The notes: generated by a model from the letters alone, not told the origin. A stretch of 64,000 nt of DNA from Brenneria nigrifluens DSM 30175 = ATCC 13028 (GCF_005484965.1 NZ_CP034036.1:806001-870000); one strand, 5' to 3'; numbered from the stretch's first letter, positions 17,481-26,539 are shown. Translations and numbers: made by a program.

Positions 17481-18266
17481 ATGAAAAGACATACATTGTT
17501 GTCCGCGCTCGTCGGCGTCGTAGCGGCGTTTGCGGTAATGACGGCCAATGCCGCCAGCGTTCTCGATAGCATTATGAGTCAGAAGAATTTACGTGTGGCC
17601 GTACCTGTGGACTATCCGCCCTATGGCTACGTCGGCAGCGATATGCAGCCGCAGGGGGTGGATATCGATATCGCCCGCCTGATCGGCGAAAAGATGGGCG
17701 TCAGGGTGACGCTGATCCCGGTGACCGGTCCCAACCGCGTACCCTACCTGCAAACCGGCAAGGCGGATATGACCATCTCCTCGCTGGGGAAAACGGAAGA
17801 GCGCGCCAAAGTGATCGACTACAGTATCGCCTATGCGCCTTTCTTTGACGCGGTGTTCGGCAGCGGTAAGGTCAAGGCGACCACCACCGACGAACTGGCG
17901 GGCAAAACCGTGGCGGTGACCCGCGGTTCCATGCAGGACGAAGAGTTGACCACCATGGCGCCGAAGGCCGTCATCCGCCGCTTCGAGGACAACAATAGCA
18001 CCATCTCCGCTTTCCTGTCCGGCCAGACCGAACTGGTGGCGATCGGCACCACGGTGGCGGGCGCCATGAAACAGAAAAACCCCAATATCGATCTGGAGCT
18101 GAAGGTCATTCTGTCCAATTCGCCATGCTATGTCGGGATGCCGAAAAACCAGCCGGAGCTGGTCGCCAGGGTGAACCAGATCCTGCGCGCCGCCAAGGCG
18201 GACGGTACGCTGGACGCTATTGCGCAGAAGTGGCTGGGCGCGCCGGCTGGCGAGCTGCCGGAATGA
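17481..18266 (+). CDS. polar amino-acid ABC transporter, periplasmic binding protein
   Basis: A 261-residue solute-binding protein of the SBP_bac_3 (HisJ/GlnH) family that delivers a small polar amino acid or analogue to the permeases at 19676-21074. A signal peptide covers about residues 1-25 (ending MTANAA). Conserved parts include LRVAVPVDYPPYGYVG, GVDIDIARLIGEKMGV, and ADMTISSLGKTEERAKVIDY. The ribosome site TCAGGAG precedes the ATG. Two start candidates downstream lack a signal peptide. The binding specificity cannot be read from sequence. Confidence 0.92.
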   Translation: MKRHTLLSALVGVVAAFAVMTANAASVLDSIMSQKNLRVAVPVDYPPYGYVGSDMQPQGVDIDIARLIGEKMGVRVTLIPVTGPNRVPYLQTGKADMTISSLGKTEERAKVIDYSIAYAPFFDAVFGSGKVKATTTDELAGKTVAVTRGSMQDEELTTMAPKAVIRRFEDNNSTISAFLSGQTELVAIGTTVAGAMKQKNPNIDLELKVILSNSPCYVGMPKNQPELVARVNQILRAAKADGTLDAIAQKWLGAPAGELPE

Positions 18267-18291
18267 TGACGGTCGGGCTGGAGAGGTGGGC

Positions 18292-19686
18292 ATGACGGAG
18301 AAACGCGCGACCCGGCTATTGGCCGATTGGCTGGCGGCCCTGACGCCGGAGGCGATCCCCGAACCGGTGCGCCGGGTGGCGCAGCGCTGCCTGGTGGATA
18401 CGCTGGGGGTTATGCTGGCTGGCTCGGAGACCCGCGTTGCCGGGCTGGCGCGCGCGGTGGCGGAGCAGAGCGCCGCCTTCGGCCGGTCGGAAGCCGTAGG
18501 ATGCAATGTCGACATGGCCGCGCCGGCGGCGGCGTTTGTCAATGCCACGGCGGCCCATGCCCTCGATTTTGACGATAATTGCTACGCCGGGTTTGCGCAC
18601 GGCTCGGCGGTGATTGTACCGGCGGCGCTGGCGCTGGCGCAGTCCCGTTGCGCCAGCGGCGCGGCGCTGATAACCGCGCTGGCGGCCGGTTCGGAATGCC
18701 AGTACCGGCTGGCGCAGGCGCTGGGAACGACGCTGTATGAGCGCGGTTGGTGGACCACTGGCGTGCTGGGGGCGGTGGGCGCCTGCGCGGCCGCGGCCAG
18801 ACTGCTGGAGCTGGATGCGTCCGCGACCGCACAGGCGTTGGGGTTGGCTATCGCCGGAACCGGCGGGATGAAAAGCGTATTCGGCAGCGACGCCAAGCCG
18901 CTGCTGGCCGGGCGCGCTAGCGAGGCGGGCGTGATCGCCGCGCTGTTGGCCGGGCAGGGCGCCAGCGGGCCGACCGATGCCGTCGAACATCCGTACGGGC
19001 TGGCCGCGCTGTGCAACGCAGGTCGTTTTACGCGGGAACGGCTGGAGGCGGGCGATAACTGGTGCCTGCTGAACCCGGGCATCGACGTCAAACGTCTGCC
19101 GGTGTGCCTGTCTTCCCATGCGGCGGTGGACGGCGTGATGGAGCTAATCCACGAGCGGATGCTCGATACGAACGATGTCGTGCGCATCGTCTGCGATGTG
19201 CCGCCGCTGGTTGCGGCCAATCTGATCTACCCGCAGCCGCTTTCCGTTCAGCAGGCGCAGTTCAGTTTGCCGTTCGCCATCGCCGCGTCGCTCTCTTGCG
19301 GCGAACTGACGCTGGATTGCCTCAACGAAGAGACTGTGCGCAGTCCTGCGCTGGCGCAGCTGATGGAAAAAGTGGCGATGACCACCGGCCCGCGCTGGCG
19401 CGACGCTGAACTGTTGCGGCGGGCGCCGGAGGGCGCGGCGGTCACGCTGGAAATGGCGGATGGGACGAAATACGAGCGGTTTACCGCACAAGCCCGGGGA
19501 ACGTCCGTCCGGCCGCTGAGCGATGAGGAACTGAGCGACAAGTTTCGCCGCTGCGCCGGCCGGGTGATGGGCGCCGCGCAGACGCAGAACTTGCTCGACC
19601 GGCTGTGGGGGGCGGAAACTCTGCCTAACCTTGACGATATACTGGCACTGCGCCCAACGCGGGGGAAAACGCCTGATGATGTTTGA
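18292..19686 (+). CDS. MmgE/PrpD family protein within the ABC operon
   Basis: A 464-residue MmgE/PrpD protein, a second family member besides 8278-9618. Family segments seen are NATAAHALDFDDNCYAGFAH, GLAIAGTGGMKSVFGSDAKP and GIDVKRLPVCLSSHAAVDGV. Known members dehydrate, decarboxylate or epimerise di- and tricarboxylates. The start at 18292 follows GGAGAGGTGGG; an upstream in-frame ATG lies inside the preceding gene. It starts 25 bases after the binding-protein gene and its end overlaps the permease by 11 bases, so it belongs to the transport operon. The linked transport and Rid/M20 genes suggest an amino-acid-derived substrate. Confidence 0.87.
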   Translation: MTEKRATRLLADWLAALTPEAIPEPVRRVAQRCLVDTLGVMLAGSETRVAGLARAVAEQSAAFGRSEAVGCNVDMAAPAAAFVNATAAHALDFDDNCYAGFAHGSAVIVPAALALAQSRCASGAALITALAAGSECQYRLAQALGTTLYERGWWTTGVLGAVGACAAAARLLELDASATAQALGLAIAGTGGMKSVFGSDAKPLLAGRASEAGVIAALLAGQGASGPTDAVEHPYGLAALCNAGRFTRERLEAGDNWCLLNPGIDVKRLPVCLSSHAAVDGVMELIHERMLDTNDVVRIVCDVPPLVAANLIYPQPLSVQQAQFSLPFAIAASLSCGELTLDCLNEETVRSPALAQLMEKVAMTTGPRWRDAELLRRAPEGAAVTLEMADGTKYERFTAQARGTSVRPLSDEELSDKFRRCAGRVMGAAQTQNLLDRLWGAETLPNLDDILALRPTRGKTPDDV

Positions 19687-20395
19687 TTTTGCTACGGTAC
19701 TGCAACAGTGGCCGCTGTTATTAACCGGAACGATAACCACGTTGGCGATGGCGCTGATCGCGACGCTGTTCGGCCTGCTGCTTGGCATCGCCTGCGGCTG
19801 GGGCCGGGCCAGGGGAGCGGCCTGGCTGCGTTTCCTGGTGGGATGTTACGTGGAGCTTTTTCGCAATACGCCCTACATCGTGCAACTGTTTTTTATCTTC
19901 TTCGGGCTGCCGGCCGCCGGCGTGCAGCTATCGGCGCTGACCGCCAGCGTGGCGTCGCTGATCCTCAACCTCGGCGCTTACGCCGCCGAAATCGTGCGGG
20001 CGGGGATCGAAACGACGCCGCGCGGCCAGATTGAGGCGGCGAAGAGCCTGGCGCTCAGCCGCTGGCAGATTTTCACCCGCGTCGTGCTGCCGCCGTCGCT
20101 GTCCCGCGTCTGGCCGTCGCTGGTAAGCCAGGTGATTATCATCATGCTGGGGTCGGCGGTGTGCAGCCAGATCTCCACCGAAGAGCTATCGTACAGCGCC
20201 AATCTGATCGCCAGCCGCTCGTTTCGCAATTTTGAATCCTACATCATTGCGGCGGCGATCTATCTGCTGCTCGCTATCGCGATGCGCCGCTTTCTGAACT
20301 GGGTGGGGCCGCGCTTTATTTTTATGACGGGCCGCCCTTCCGGGCCGTCGCTCAGCGGCGTTAAAAAATGCGCCCGGCGTATTTTCAATCGTTGA
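19676..20395 (+). CDS. polar amino-acid ABC transporter permease 1
   Basis: A 239-residue inner-membrane permease of the HisM/GlnP type, with about five membrane helices and the cytoplasmic EAA loop (RGQIEAAKSLALSRWQIFTR) that contacts the ATPase. TFGLLLGIACG-like and LFFIFFGLPAAGV helices are typical. The start is one of two adjacent ATGs at 19676/19679, overlapping the end of the MmgE/PrpD gene, with GGGGGAAAA upstream. It pairs with the second permease 16 bases downstream. Confidence 0.92.
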   Translation: MMFDFATVLQQWPLLLTGTITTLAMALIATLFGLLLGIACGWGRARGAAWLRFLVGCYVELFRNTPYIVQLFFIFFGLPAAGVQLSALTASVASLILNLGAYAAEIVRAGIETTPRGQIEAAKSLALSRWQIFTRVVLPPSLSRVWPSLVSQVIIIMLGSAVCSQISTEELSYSANLIASRSFRNFESYIIAAAIYLLLAIAMRRFLNWVGPRFIFMTGRPSGPSLSGVKKCARRIFNR

Positions 20396-20411
20396 TATCA
20401 GGAAAACGATA

Positions 20412-21074
20412 ATGAGTGATTTTTCACTGTGGGATATCTACCGTAATCTGCTGCTGGCGCTGCGCTGGACGGTGGGGCTGTCGGTCATCGCCTTTATCGG
20501 CGGCGGCATCGTCGGCGGCATTCTGCTGGTGTTGCGTTTGTCCGGCGGCGTCTGGTCGCAGCGTCTGGTTGCGGCATACGTCAATCTGTTTCAGGGCACG
20601 CCGCTGTTGATGCAGCTCTTTCTGACCTACTTCGGACTGGGACTGCTCGGCATCGAAACCGCGCCGTTGTTCGCCGCCAGCCTATGCCTGACGCTATACG
20701 CCAGCGCGTTTCTCACCGAAATCTGGCGCGGCAGCGTTGCGGCTATTCCGCGTCAGCAGTGGGAGGCCGCCGCCAGTCTGGCGCTCTCATTCGGCGAACA
20801 GTTACGCTATGTGATACTGCCTCAGGCGATGCGTCTGGCCATCGCGCCGACGGTGGGGTTTATGGTGCAGGCGGTGAAAGCCACCGCGCTGGCCTCGGTG
20901 ATCGGTTTTGTCGAATTGACCCGTTCGGGACAGATTATTTCCAATGCCACCTTCGCGCCGTTTTTGGTTTATGGCAGCGTGGCGCTCTTATATTTCATCC
21001 TGTGCTTTCCGTTGTCGCTGTGGAGCCGACATCTGGAAAAGCATTTAACGCGGGGATCAACCGGTCATGACTAA
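20412..21074 (+). CDS. polar amino-acid ABC transporter permease 2
   Basis: A 220-residue permease of the same HisQ/HisM family, with the motif RQQWEAAASLALSFGEQLRY and the family's FQGTPLLMQLFLTYFGLG helix. It forms a heterodimeric channel with the product of 19676-20395. AGGAAAACG precedes the ATG. Its last 8 bases overlap the start of the ATPase gene, so translation is coupled. Confidence 0.92.
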   Translation: MSDFSLWDIYRNLLLALRWTVGLSVIAFIGGGIVGGILLVLRLSGGVWSQRLVAAYVNLFQGTPLLMQLFLTYFGLGLLGIETAPLFAASLCLTLYASAFLTEIWRGSVAAIPRQQWEAAASLALSFGEQLRYVILPQAMRLAIAPTVGFMVQAVKATALASVIGFVELTRSGQIISNATFAPFLVYGSVALLYFILCFPLSLWSRHLEKHLTRGSTGHD

Positions 21075-21819
21075 TTCTGCCCAGCTTGCCAGCGACTTTG
21101 CGCTGGTCGACATTTGCGGTCTGCATAAGCGTTTTGGCGACAATGAAGTGCTGAAGGGCATCGATTTGCAGATAAAACGTCAGGAGGTGGTGTGCATCAT
21201 CGGCAAAAGCGGTTCGGGCAAGAGTACGCTGCTGCGCTGCATCAACGGTCTGGAGTCTTTCCAGCAGGGGGAACTGCGCGTGGACGGTCAACAGGTCCAA
21301 TACGACGATGAAACCGCCATGCGTGAACTGCGCCAGGACGTCGGTATGATATTCCAGAGTTTTAACCTGTTTCCTCATCTCACCGTGGGGCGAAATATTA
21401 TGCTGGCGCCGTCGCTGGTGAAGAAAATGCCAAAGGACGAAGCGGAACGCGCCGCCCGCCTGCTGTTGCAACGCGTCGGGCTGGCGGAAAAGTTCGACAG
21501 TTGGCCGGACAGCCTGTCCGGCGGACAGCAGCAGCGCGTGGCGATTGCCAGAGCGCTGGCGATGAACCCGGAGGTTCTGCTGTGCGATGAGATCACGTCG
21601 GCGCTCGACCCGGAACTGGTGGGCGAAGTGCTACAGGTGGTTGAAAAGCTGGCCGAGGAGGGCATGACCATCATTATGGTGACCCATGAGATGAGTTTCG
21701 CCCGCAAGGTGAGCGACCGCGTGGTGTTTATGCATCAGGGAAAAGTCCATGAGGTCGGCCCGCCGCAGGAGATTTTCGATAATCCGCAAAGTGCGGAACT
21801 GAAACAGTTTTTAGCCTAA
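21067..21819 (+). CDS. polar amino-acid ABC transporter ATPase
   Basis: A 250-residue ATPase of the HisP/GlnQ class that powers uptake with the two permeases. Walker A is GKSGSGKST (about residues 46-54), the Q-loop is MIFQSFNLFPHLTV, the signature is LSGGQQQRVAIARAL, Walker B is VLLCDEITSALDPE, and the switch histidine is in MVTHEMSFAR. The gene overlaps the permease gene. After it come 103 bases, then the Rid gene. Confidence 0.95.
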   Translation: MTNSAQLASDFALVDICGLHKRFGDNEVLKGIDLQIKRQEVVCIIGKSGSGKSTLLRCINGLESFQQGELRVDGQQVQYDDETAMRELRQDVGMIFQSFNLFPHLTVGRNIMLAPSLVKKMPKDEAERAARLLLQRVGLAEKFDSWPDSLSGGQQQRVAIARALAMNPEVLLCDEITSALDPELVGEVLQVVEKLAEEGMTIIMVTHEMSFARKVSDRVVFMHQGKVHEVGPPQEIFDNPQSAELKQFLA

Positions 21820-21922
21820 GACGCAATTAATTTAAAAGTGAACCTTGCCAACCCATCGGCATGGACAAGCTCTGCCGCAAACCCGCTCGTTTAAAAAACG
21901 GCTTTACCAGGAGAAATAGACT

Positions 21923-22330
21923 ATGGCGCATACGCGTATTCGTTCGTTCAACACCAAAAAAACCTACCCCGAACAAAATCTGGACAACGATCTCTGTCAG
22001 GCGGTGGTAGCCGGCAATATGGTCTTTCTGCGCGGACAAATCGGCCAGAATCTGGATACCCGGGAGTCAGTCGGGATAGGCGATGTCGCGGCCCAGACCG
22101 AGCAGGCGATGTCAAATATCAAGATGCTGCTCGAAGAGTCCGGCAGCAAGCTGGAGGATATCTGTAAAATCACCGTCTACCTGACGGACATCCGCTACCG
22201 TGAAACGGTTTACAACATCATGGGGCGCTGGCTGAAAGGGGTCTTTCCGGTGTCGACCGGGTTGACGATCGCCGGGCTGGCGCGTCCGGAGTGGTGGGTG
22301 GAAATCGACGTCATCGCCGTAAAGTCCTGA
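21923..22330 (+). CDS. Rid-family protein lacking the RidA catalytic arginine
   Basis: A 135-residue YjgF/YER057c/UK114 (Rid) protein, of the family whose archetype RidA hydrolyses reactive enamine/imine intermediates to ketoacids and ammonia. Recognisable parts are the N-terminal fold, QTEQAMSNIKMLLEESG, CKITVYLTDIRY and the C-terminal WWVEIDVIAVKS. Where RidA has the catalytic arginine (FPARSCVE), this protein reads FPVSTGLT (S111), so it belongs to one of the Rid subgroups without that arginine, and imine deaminase activity is doubtful. AGGAG lies before the start. It is 12 bases upstream of the M20 deacylase gene and likely co-transcribed. Confidence 0.88.
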   Translation: MAHTRIRSFNTKKTYPEQNLDNDLCQAVVAGNMVFLRGQIGQNLDTRESVGIGDVAAQTEQAMSNIKMLLEESGSKLEDICKITVYLTDIRYRETVYNIMGRWLKGVFPVSTGLTIAGLARPEWWVEIDVIAVKS

Positions 22331-22342
22331 GGATAGCCCGCT

Positions 22343-23494
22343 ATGACTGCCGCCATTGGTATCCTGTCCGAACTGATTGCTTTTCCTACTCTCAGCCGTC
22401 AGTCCAATCTGGCGCTGATTGACTATGTGGAGGACTATCTGGCCGGTCACGGCGTTAGCGCGCGCCGGGTGTACAGCTCCGACGGCCAGCGGGCGAATCT
22501 CTACGCCACCATCGGGCCGCAGGATCGGGGCGGGATCTGCCTTTCCGGCCACTCGGATGTGGTGCCGGTGGCGGGACAGCCGTGGAGCAGCGATCCGTTC
22601 ACGCTAACGCGGCGCGGCGATCGTCTCTATGGGCGCGGAACGGCGGATATGAAAGGGTTTATCGCCTGCGTACTGGCGCTGGCGCCGCGTTTTGTGCAGG
22701 GTACGCGCGGCGCCGACGCCCGGCCGATACATATCGCCATCAGCTATGACGAAGAGATCGGCTGCGTCGGCGTGCGCGGCCTGCTGGATCAACTGGCGCG
22801 GGACGCCGTGCGCCCGACGGGATGCATCATCGGCGAACCGACCATGATGCGCATCGCCACCGCGCATAAAGGGAAAAGCGCCTGGCGCTGCACCGTGCTC
22901 GGTCAGGCGGCGCACTCTTCCCAGCCGCAACAGGGAGTGAACGCCATCGAATACGCCGCCGAACTGATAATGTTTCTGCGTCAGCGTGGGCGCGACTGGC
23001 AAGAGGGCGTAAGCGATACGCGCTACGAGCCGGCCTGGTCGACGGTACAGACGGGAACGGTGCGCGGCGGCGCGGTGGTCAACGTGGTGCCGGACCGCTG
23101 CGAATTCGATTTTGAAATCCGTCCGCTGCCGGGCAGCGATCACCATCTGCTGGCGGATGAGCTGGGTCATTTCGCCCGCCGGCAAATCATGCCGCAGATG
23201 CGGCGGGTCGCCGGCGACGCGAACATTCAGCTTGAGGCGCTGTCGGCCTATCCTGGTTTGCGGGACGATGCGTCGCTGGATGCGCTGAAACACCGCTGCG
23301 CGGCGGCGGCGGAACAGCCCGGATTTCACGCGCTGGCGTTCGGCACCGAGGCCGGATTGTTTCAACAGGCGGGGATCCCGTCCGTCGTCTGCGGACCAGG
23401 ATCGATTGCACAGGCCCATAAGGCGGACGAGTATATCGACTGCGGTCAGTTGGATCGGTGTCAGGCGTTTCTGGCGCGGGCGCTCGGCGTATAG
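22343..23494 (+). CDS. M20 acetylornithine deacetylase-like hydrolase
   Basis: A 383-residue zinc-dependent M20 amidohydrolase closest in pattern to acetylornithine deacetylase (ArgE). Metal and catalytic motifs are LSGHSDVVPV (His-Asp), GRGTADMKG (bridging Asp), SYDEEIGCVG (catalytic Glu-Glu), and AHKADEYI (C-terminal His). The dimerisation domain starts near HKGKSAWRCTV and contains AAHSSQPQQGVN. It would remove an N-acyl group from an amino acid inside the cell. Its place as last gene of the ABC/ureohydrolase cluster, not in an arg operon, points to a catabolic substrate rather than arginine synthesis. Confidence 0.88.
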   Translation: MTAAIGILSELIAFPTLSRQSNLALIDYVEDYLAGHGVSARRVYSSDGQRANLYATIGPQDRGGICLSGHSDVVPVAGQPWSSDPFTLTRRGDRLYGRGTADMKGFIACVLALAPRFVQGTRGADARPIHIAISYDEEIGCVGVRGLLDQLARDAVRPTGCIIGEPTMMRIATAHKGKSAWRCTVLGQAAHSSQPQQGVNAIEYAAELIMFLRQRGRDWQEGVSDTRYEPAWSTVQTGTVRGGAVVNVVPDRCEFDFEIRPLPGSDHHLLADELGHFARRQIMPQMRRVAGDANIQLEALSAYPGLRDDASLDALKHRCAAAAEQPGFHALAFGTEAGLFQQAGIPSVVCGPGSIAQAHKADEYIDCGQLDRCQAFLARALGV

Positions 23495-23682
23495 CGGACT
23501 TTCTCTCTGAAAACGTCGGCGCGTTGTCGCAGACATTATGTCTCGTATACAATGGCGCATTGCCGACAACGCGCCCGCGCCGCATCATCGCCGTAAAATG
23601 CCTGCGATCGCGATGAATGGGATACTCGTTCACCAACGAAGTGAAAGAAACGATCTCTTAATGTTGCCGCCTTGTAAACAAA

Positions 23683-23711
23683 TTAACAGGCGCTGCAAAT
23701 TCTGTTATGCT
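23683..23711 (+). promoter_or_regulatory. candidate sigma-70 promoter of acnB
   Basis: TTAACA (23683-23688) and TATGCT (23706-23711) are spaced by 17 bases, 120 bases before the acnB start. Nothing else gene-like was found in 23495-23830. Confidence 0.45.
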
Positions 23712-23830
23712 AACGGCGCTGAACCGGCACTCTCTTACCTTACATCCCGTGCCGGAATAGTGGCATGGACATTAGAAGCAGGCACAGGGGCACCGGGCAT
23801 AATGAAGACAATGAGAGCGAGGAGAAAGTC

Positions 23831-26428
23831 GTGCTAGAAGAATATCGTAAGCACGTAGCCGAGCGGGCTGCACAGGGGATTGTTCCCAAGCCGTTAGACG
23901 CCACACAGATGGCGGCGCTGGTTGAGTCATTGAAACATCCGCCGGCTGGTGAAGAGCACGTTTTACTGGATCTACTGATTAACCGCGTTCCCCCTGGCGT
24001 TGATGAAGCCGCATACGTTAAAGCCGGCTTTCTGGCGGCCATTGCCAAAGGCGAGGCCTCTTCCCCGCTGATCGATCCTGACAAAGCCGTTGAGCTGCTG
24101 GGCACCATGCAGGGCGGTTATAATATTCACCCGTTGATTGATGCGCTGGACAATAAAGATCTGGCGTCGATCGCGGCAAAAGCGCTGTCTCACACGCTGT
24201 TGATGTTTGATAACTTTTATGACGTGGAAGAAAAGGCCAAAGCCGGTAATGTCCATGCCAAACAGGTTATTCAATCCTGGGCCGACGCCGAGTGGTTCCT
24301 CTCTCGTCCCGCGCTGGCGGAAAAAATTACCGTTACCGTATTCAAGGTGACCGGCGAAACCAACACCGATGACCTCTCTCCCGCGCCCGATGCCTGGTCG
24401 CGTCCGGATATTCCTCTGCATGCGCTGGCGATGCTGAAAAACGCCCGCGAAGGCATCGAACCCGATCAGCCCGGCGTGGTCGGGCCGATCAAACAGATTG
24501 AAGCGCTGAACAAGAAAGGCTTCCCGCTGGCCTATGTCGGCGATGTGGTCGGCACCGGCTCTTCCCGCAAGTCCGCCACCAACTCCGTGTTGTGGTTTAT
24601 GGGCGACGACATTCCTCATGTGCCCAACAAGCGCGGCGGCGGGGTGGTGCTGGGCGGTAAAATCGCCCCTATCTTCTTCAATACCATGGAAGATGCCGGC
24701 GCGCTGCCGATTGAGGTGGACGTCAACGACCTGAACATGGGCGATGTGATTGATATCTATCCGTACGAGGGCGAGGTTCGTCGCCATGATAACGGCGATA
24801 TATTGGCGACCTTTGCGCTGAAAACCGACGTGCTGCTGGATGAAGTGCGCGCCGGCGGCCGTATTCCGCTGATTATCGGCCGAGGGCTGACCTCAAAAGC
24901 GCGTGAATCGCTGGGGATGCCGCCGAGCTCTGTGTTCCGCATCGCCAAAGCCGTGGCCGACAGCGATAAAGGCTTCTCGCTGGCGCAGAAAATGGTGGGG
25001 CGCGCCTGCGGCGTTGCCGGTATTCGTCCGAATGAATATTGCGAACCGAAAATGACCTCGGTCGGCTCCCAGGACACCACCGGGCCGATGACCCGTGATG
25101 AGCTGAAGGATCTGGCCTGCCTCGGTTTCTCCGCCGATCTGGTGATGCAGTCATTCTGCCACACCGCCGCCTATCCGAAGCCGGTGGACGTCACCACCCA
25201 TCATACGCTGCCGGATTTCATTATGAACCGCGGCGGGGTATCGCTGCGTCCGGGGGACGGGGTGATCCACTCCTGGCTCAACCGTATGCTGCTGCCGGAT
25301 ACCGTCGGCACCGGCGGCGATTCCCATACCCGTTTCCCCATCGGCATCTCCTTCCCGGCCGGTTCCGGGCTGGTGGCGTTTGCGGCGGCGACCGGCGTAA
25401 TGCCGCTGGATATGCCGGAATCCGTGCTGGTGCGTTTTAAAGGCAAAATGCAGCCGGGCATCACCCTGCGCGACCTGGTGCATGCCATTCCGCTGTATGC
25501 GATTAAGCAAGGGCTGCTGACCGTCGAGAAGAAAGGCAAAAAGAATATTTTCTCCGGCCGTATTCTGGAAATCGAAGGGTTGCCGGATCTGAAGGTGGAG
25601 CAGGCGTTCGAACTGACCGACGCCTCGGCGGAGCGTTCCGCCGCCGGCTGTACCATCAAGCTGGATAAAGCGCCGATTATCGAGTATCTGAACTCCAATA
25701 TCGTGCTGCTGAAATGGATGATCTCGGAGGGGTACGGCGATCGCCGTACGCTGGAGCGCCGTATTCAGGGGATGGAGAAATGGCTGGCCGATCCGCAACT
25801 GCTTGAATCCGACGCGGATGCCGAATACGCCGCAGTGATCGATATCGATCTGGCGGAAATTAAAGAGCCGATCCTCTGCGCGCCGAACGATCCGGATGAC
25901 GCCCGCTGGCTGTCCGACGTGGCCGGCGAGAAGATCGACGAGGTGTTTATCGGTTCCTGTATGACCAATATCGGCCACTTCCGCGCCGCCGGTAAGCTGC
26001 TGGATAGTCACAAAGGCCAGTTGCCTACCCGCCTGTGGGTGGCGCCGCCGACCAAAATGGACGCCGCGCAGTTGACCGAAGAGGGATACTACAGCGTGTT
26101 CGGCAAGAGCGGGGCGCGTATCGAGATCCCCGGCTGTTCGCTGTGTATGGGCAATCAGGCGCGCGTGGCGGACGGGTCAACGGTGGTTTCCACCTCTACG
26201 CGTAACTTCCCGAACCGCTTGGGCACCGGCGCCAATGTTTATCTGGCTTCCGCGGAGTTGGCGGCGGTGGCTTCGCTGCTGGGCCGTCTGCCGACGCCTG
26301 GGGAATACCAGGCTTATATGGAGCAGGTGGATAAAACCGCGCTGGATACCTACCGCTATCTGAACTTCGACCGTCTGGATCACTATACCGATAAAGCGGA
26401 CGGGGTGATTTTCCAGACGGCGGTGTAA
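23831..26428 (+). CDS. acnB: aconitate hydratase B
   Basis: An 865-residue TCA-cycle enzyme that isomerises citrate and isocitrate through cis-aconitate with a [4Fe-4S] cluster. It also handles 2-methyl-cis-aconitate in relatives. The N-terminal HEAT-like domain begins LEEYRKHVAERAAQG. Cluster cysteines are in FIGSCMTNIGHF and IPGCSLCMGNQARV. The start is GTG at 23831, with GAGGAG 8 bases before it; this gives the length and first residues of E. coli AcnB, whereas the in-frame ATG 66 bases upstream has no support. It is a single-gene transcript with hairpins after it. Confidence 0.98.
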   Translation: MLEEYRKHVAERAAQGIVPKPLDATQMAALVESLKHPPAGEEHVLLDLLINRVPPGVDEAAYVKAGFLAAIAKGEASSPLIDPDKAVELLGTMQGGYNIHPLIDALDNKDLASIAAKALSHTLLMFDNFYDVEEKAKAGNVHAKQVIQSWADAEWFLSRPALAEKITVTVFKVTGETNTDDLSPAPDAWSRPDIPLHALAMLKNAREGIEPDQPGVVGPIKQIEALNKKGFPLAYVGDVVGTGSSRKSATNSVLWFMGDDIPHVPNKRGGGVVLGGKIAPIFFNTMEDAGALPIEVDVNDLNMGDVIDIYPYEGEVRRHDNGDILATFALKTDVLLDEVRAGGRIPLIIGRGLTSKARESLGMPPSSVFRIAKAVADSDKGFSLAQKMVGRACGVAGIRPNEYCEPKMTSVGSQDTTGPMTRDELKDLACLGFSADLVMQSFCHTAAYPKPVDVTTHHTLPDFIMNRGGVSLRPGDGVIHSWLNRMLLPDTVGTGGDSHTRFPIGISFPAGSGLVAFAAATGVMPLDMPESVLVRFKGKMQPGITLRDLVHAIPLYAIKQGLLTVEKKGKKNIFSGRILEIEGLPDLKVEQAFELTDASAERSAAGCTIKLDKAPIIEYLNSNIVLLKWMISEGYGDRRTLERRIQGMEKWLADPQLLESDADAEYAAVIDIDLAEIKEPILCAPNDPDDARWLSDVAGEKIDEVFIGSCMTNIGHFRAAGKLLDSHKGQLPTRLWVAPPTKMDAAQLTEEGYYSVFGKSGARIEIPGCSLCMGNQARVADGSTVVSTSTRNFPNRLGTGANVYLASAELAAVASLLGRLPTPGEYQAYMEQVDKTALDTYRYLNFDRLDHYTDKADGVIFQTAV

Positions 26429-26448
26429 ACCACGGTAGTTTTTCTCTT

Positions 26449-26479
26449 CCCGGCCTCCCCTGACAAGGGGGAGGCCGGG
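26449..26479. repeat. REP-like palindrome after acnB
   Basis: CCCGGCCTCCCC (26449-26460) and GGGGAGGCCGGG (26468-26479) form a perfect 12-bp stem around TGACAAG, 20 bases after the acnB stop. It lacks a U-tract and its wording (GGGGGAGGCCGGGAGGGGG) resembles a repeat seen between genes in related enterobacteria. It may protect the acnB mRNA 3' end. Confidence 0.6.
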
Positions 26480-26517
26480 AGGGGGTCATAGCACCAAACT
26501 CTATAATCAATAATCTC

Positions 26518-26539
26518 AGAGGCCGTCAGGCCTCTTTTT
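26518..26539 (+). terminator. rho-independent terminator after acnB
   Basis: AGAGGCC, loop GTCA, GGCCTCT, then a T-run: a clear terminator about 90 bases after acnB and downstream of the REP-like palindrome. Confidence 0.9.
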
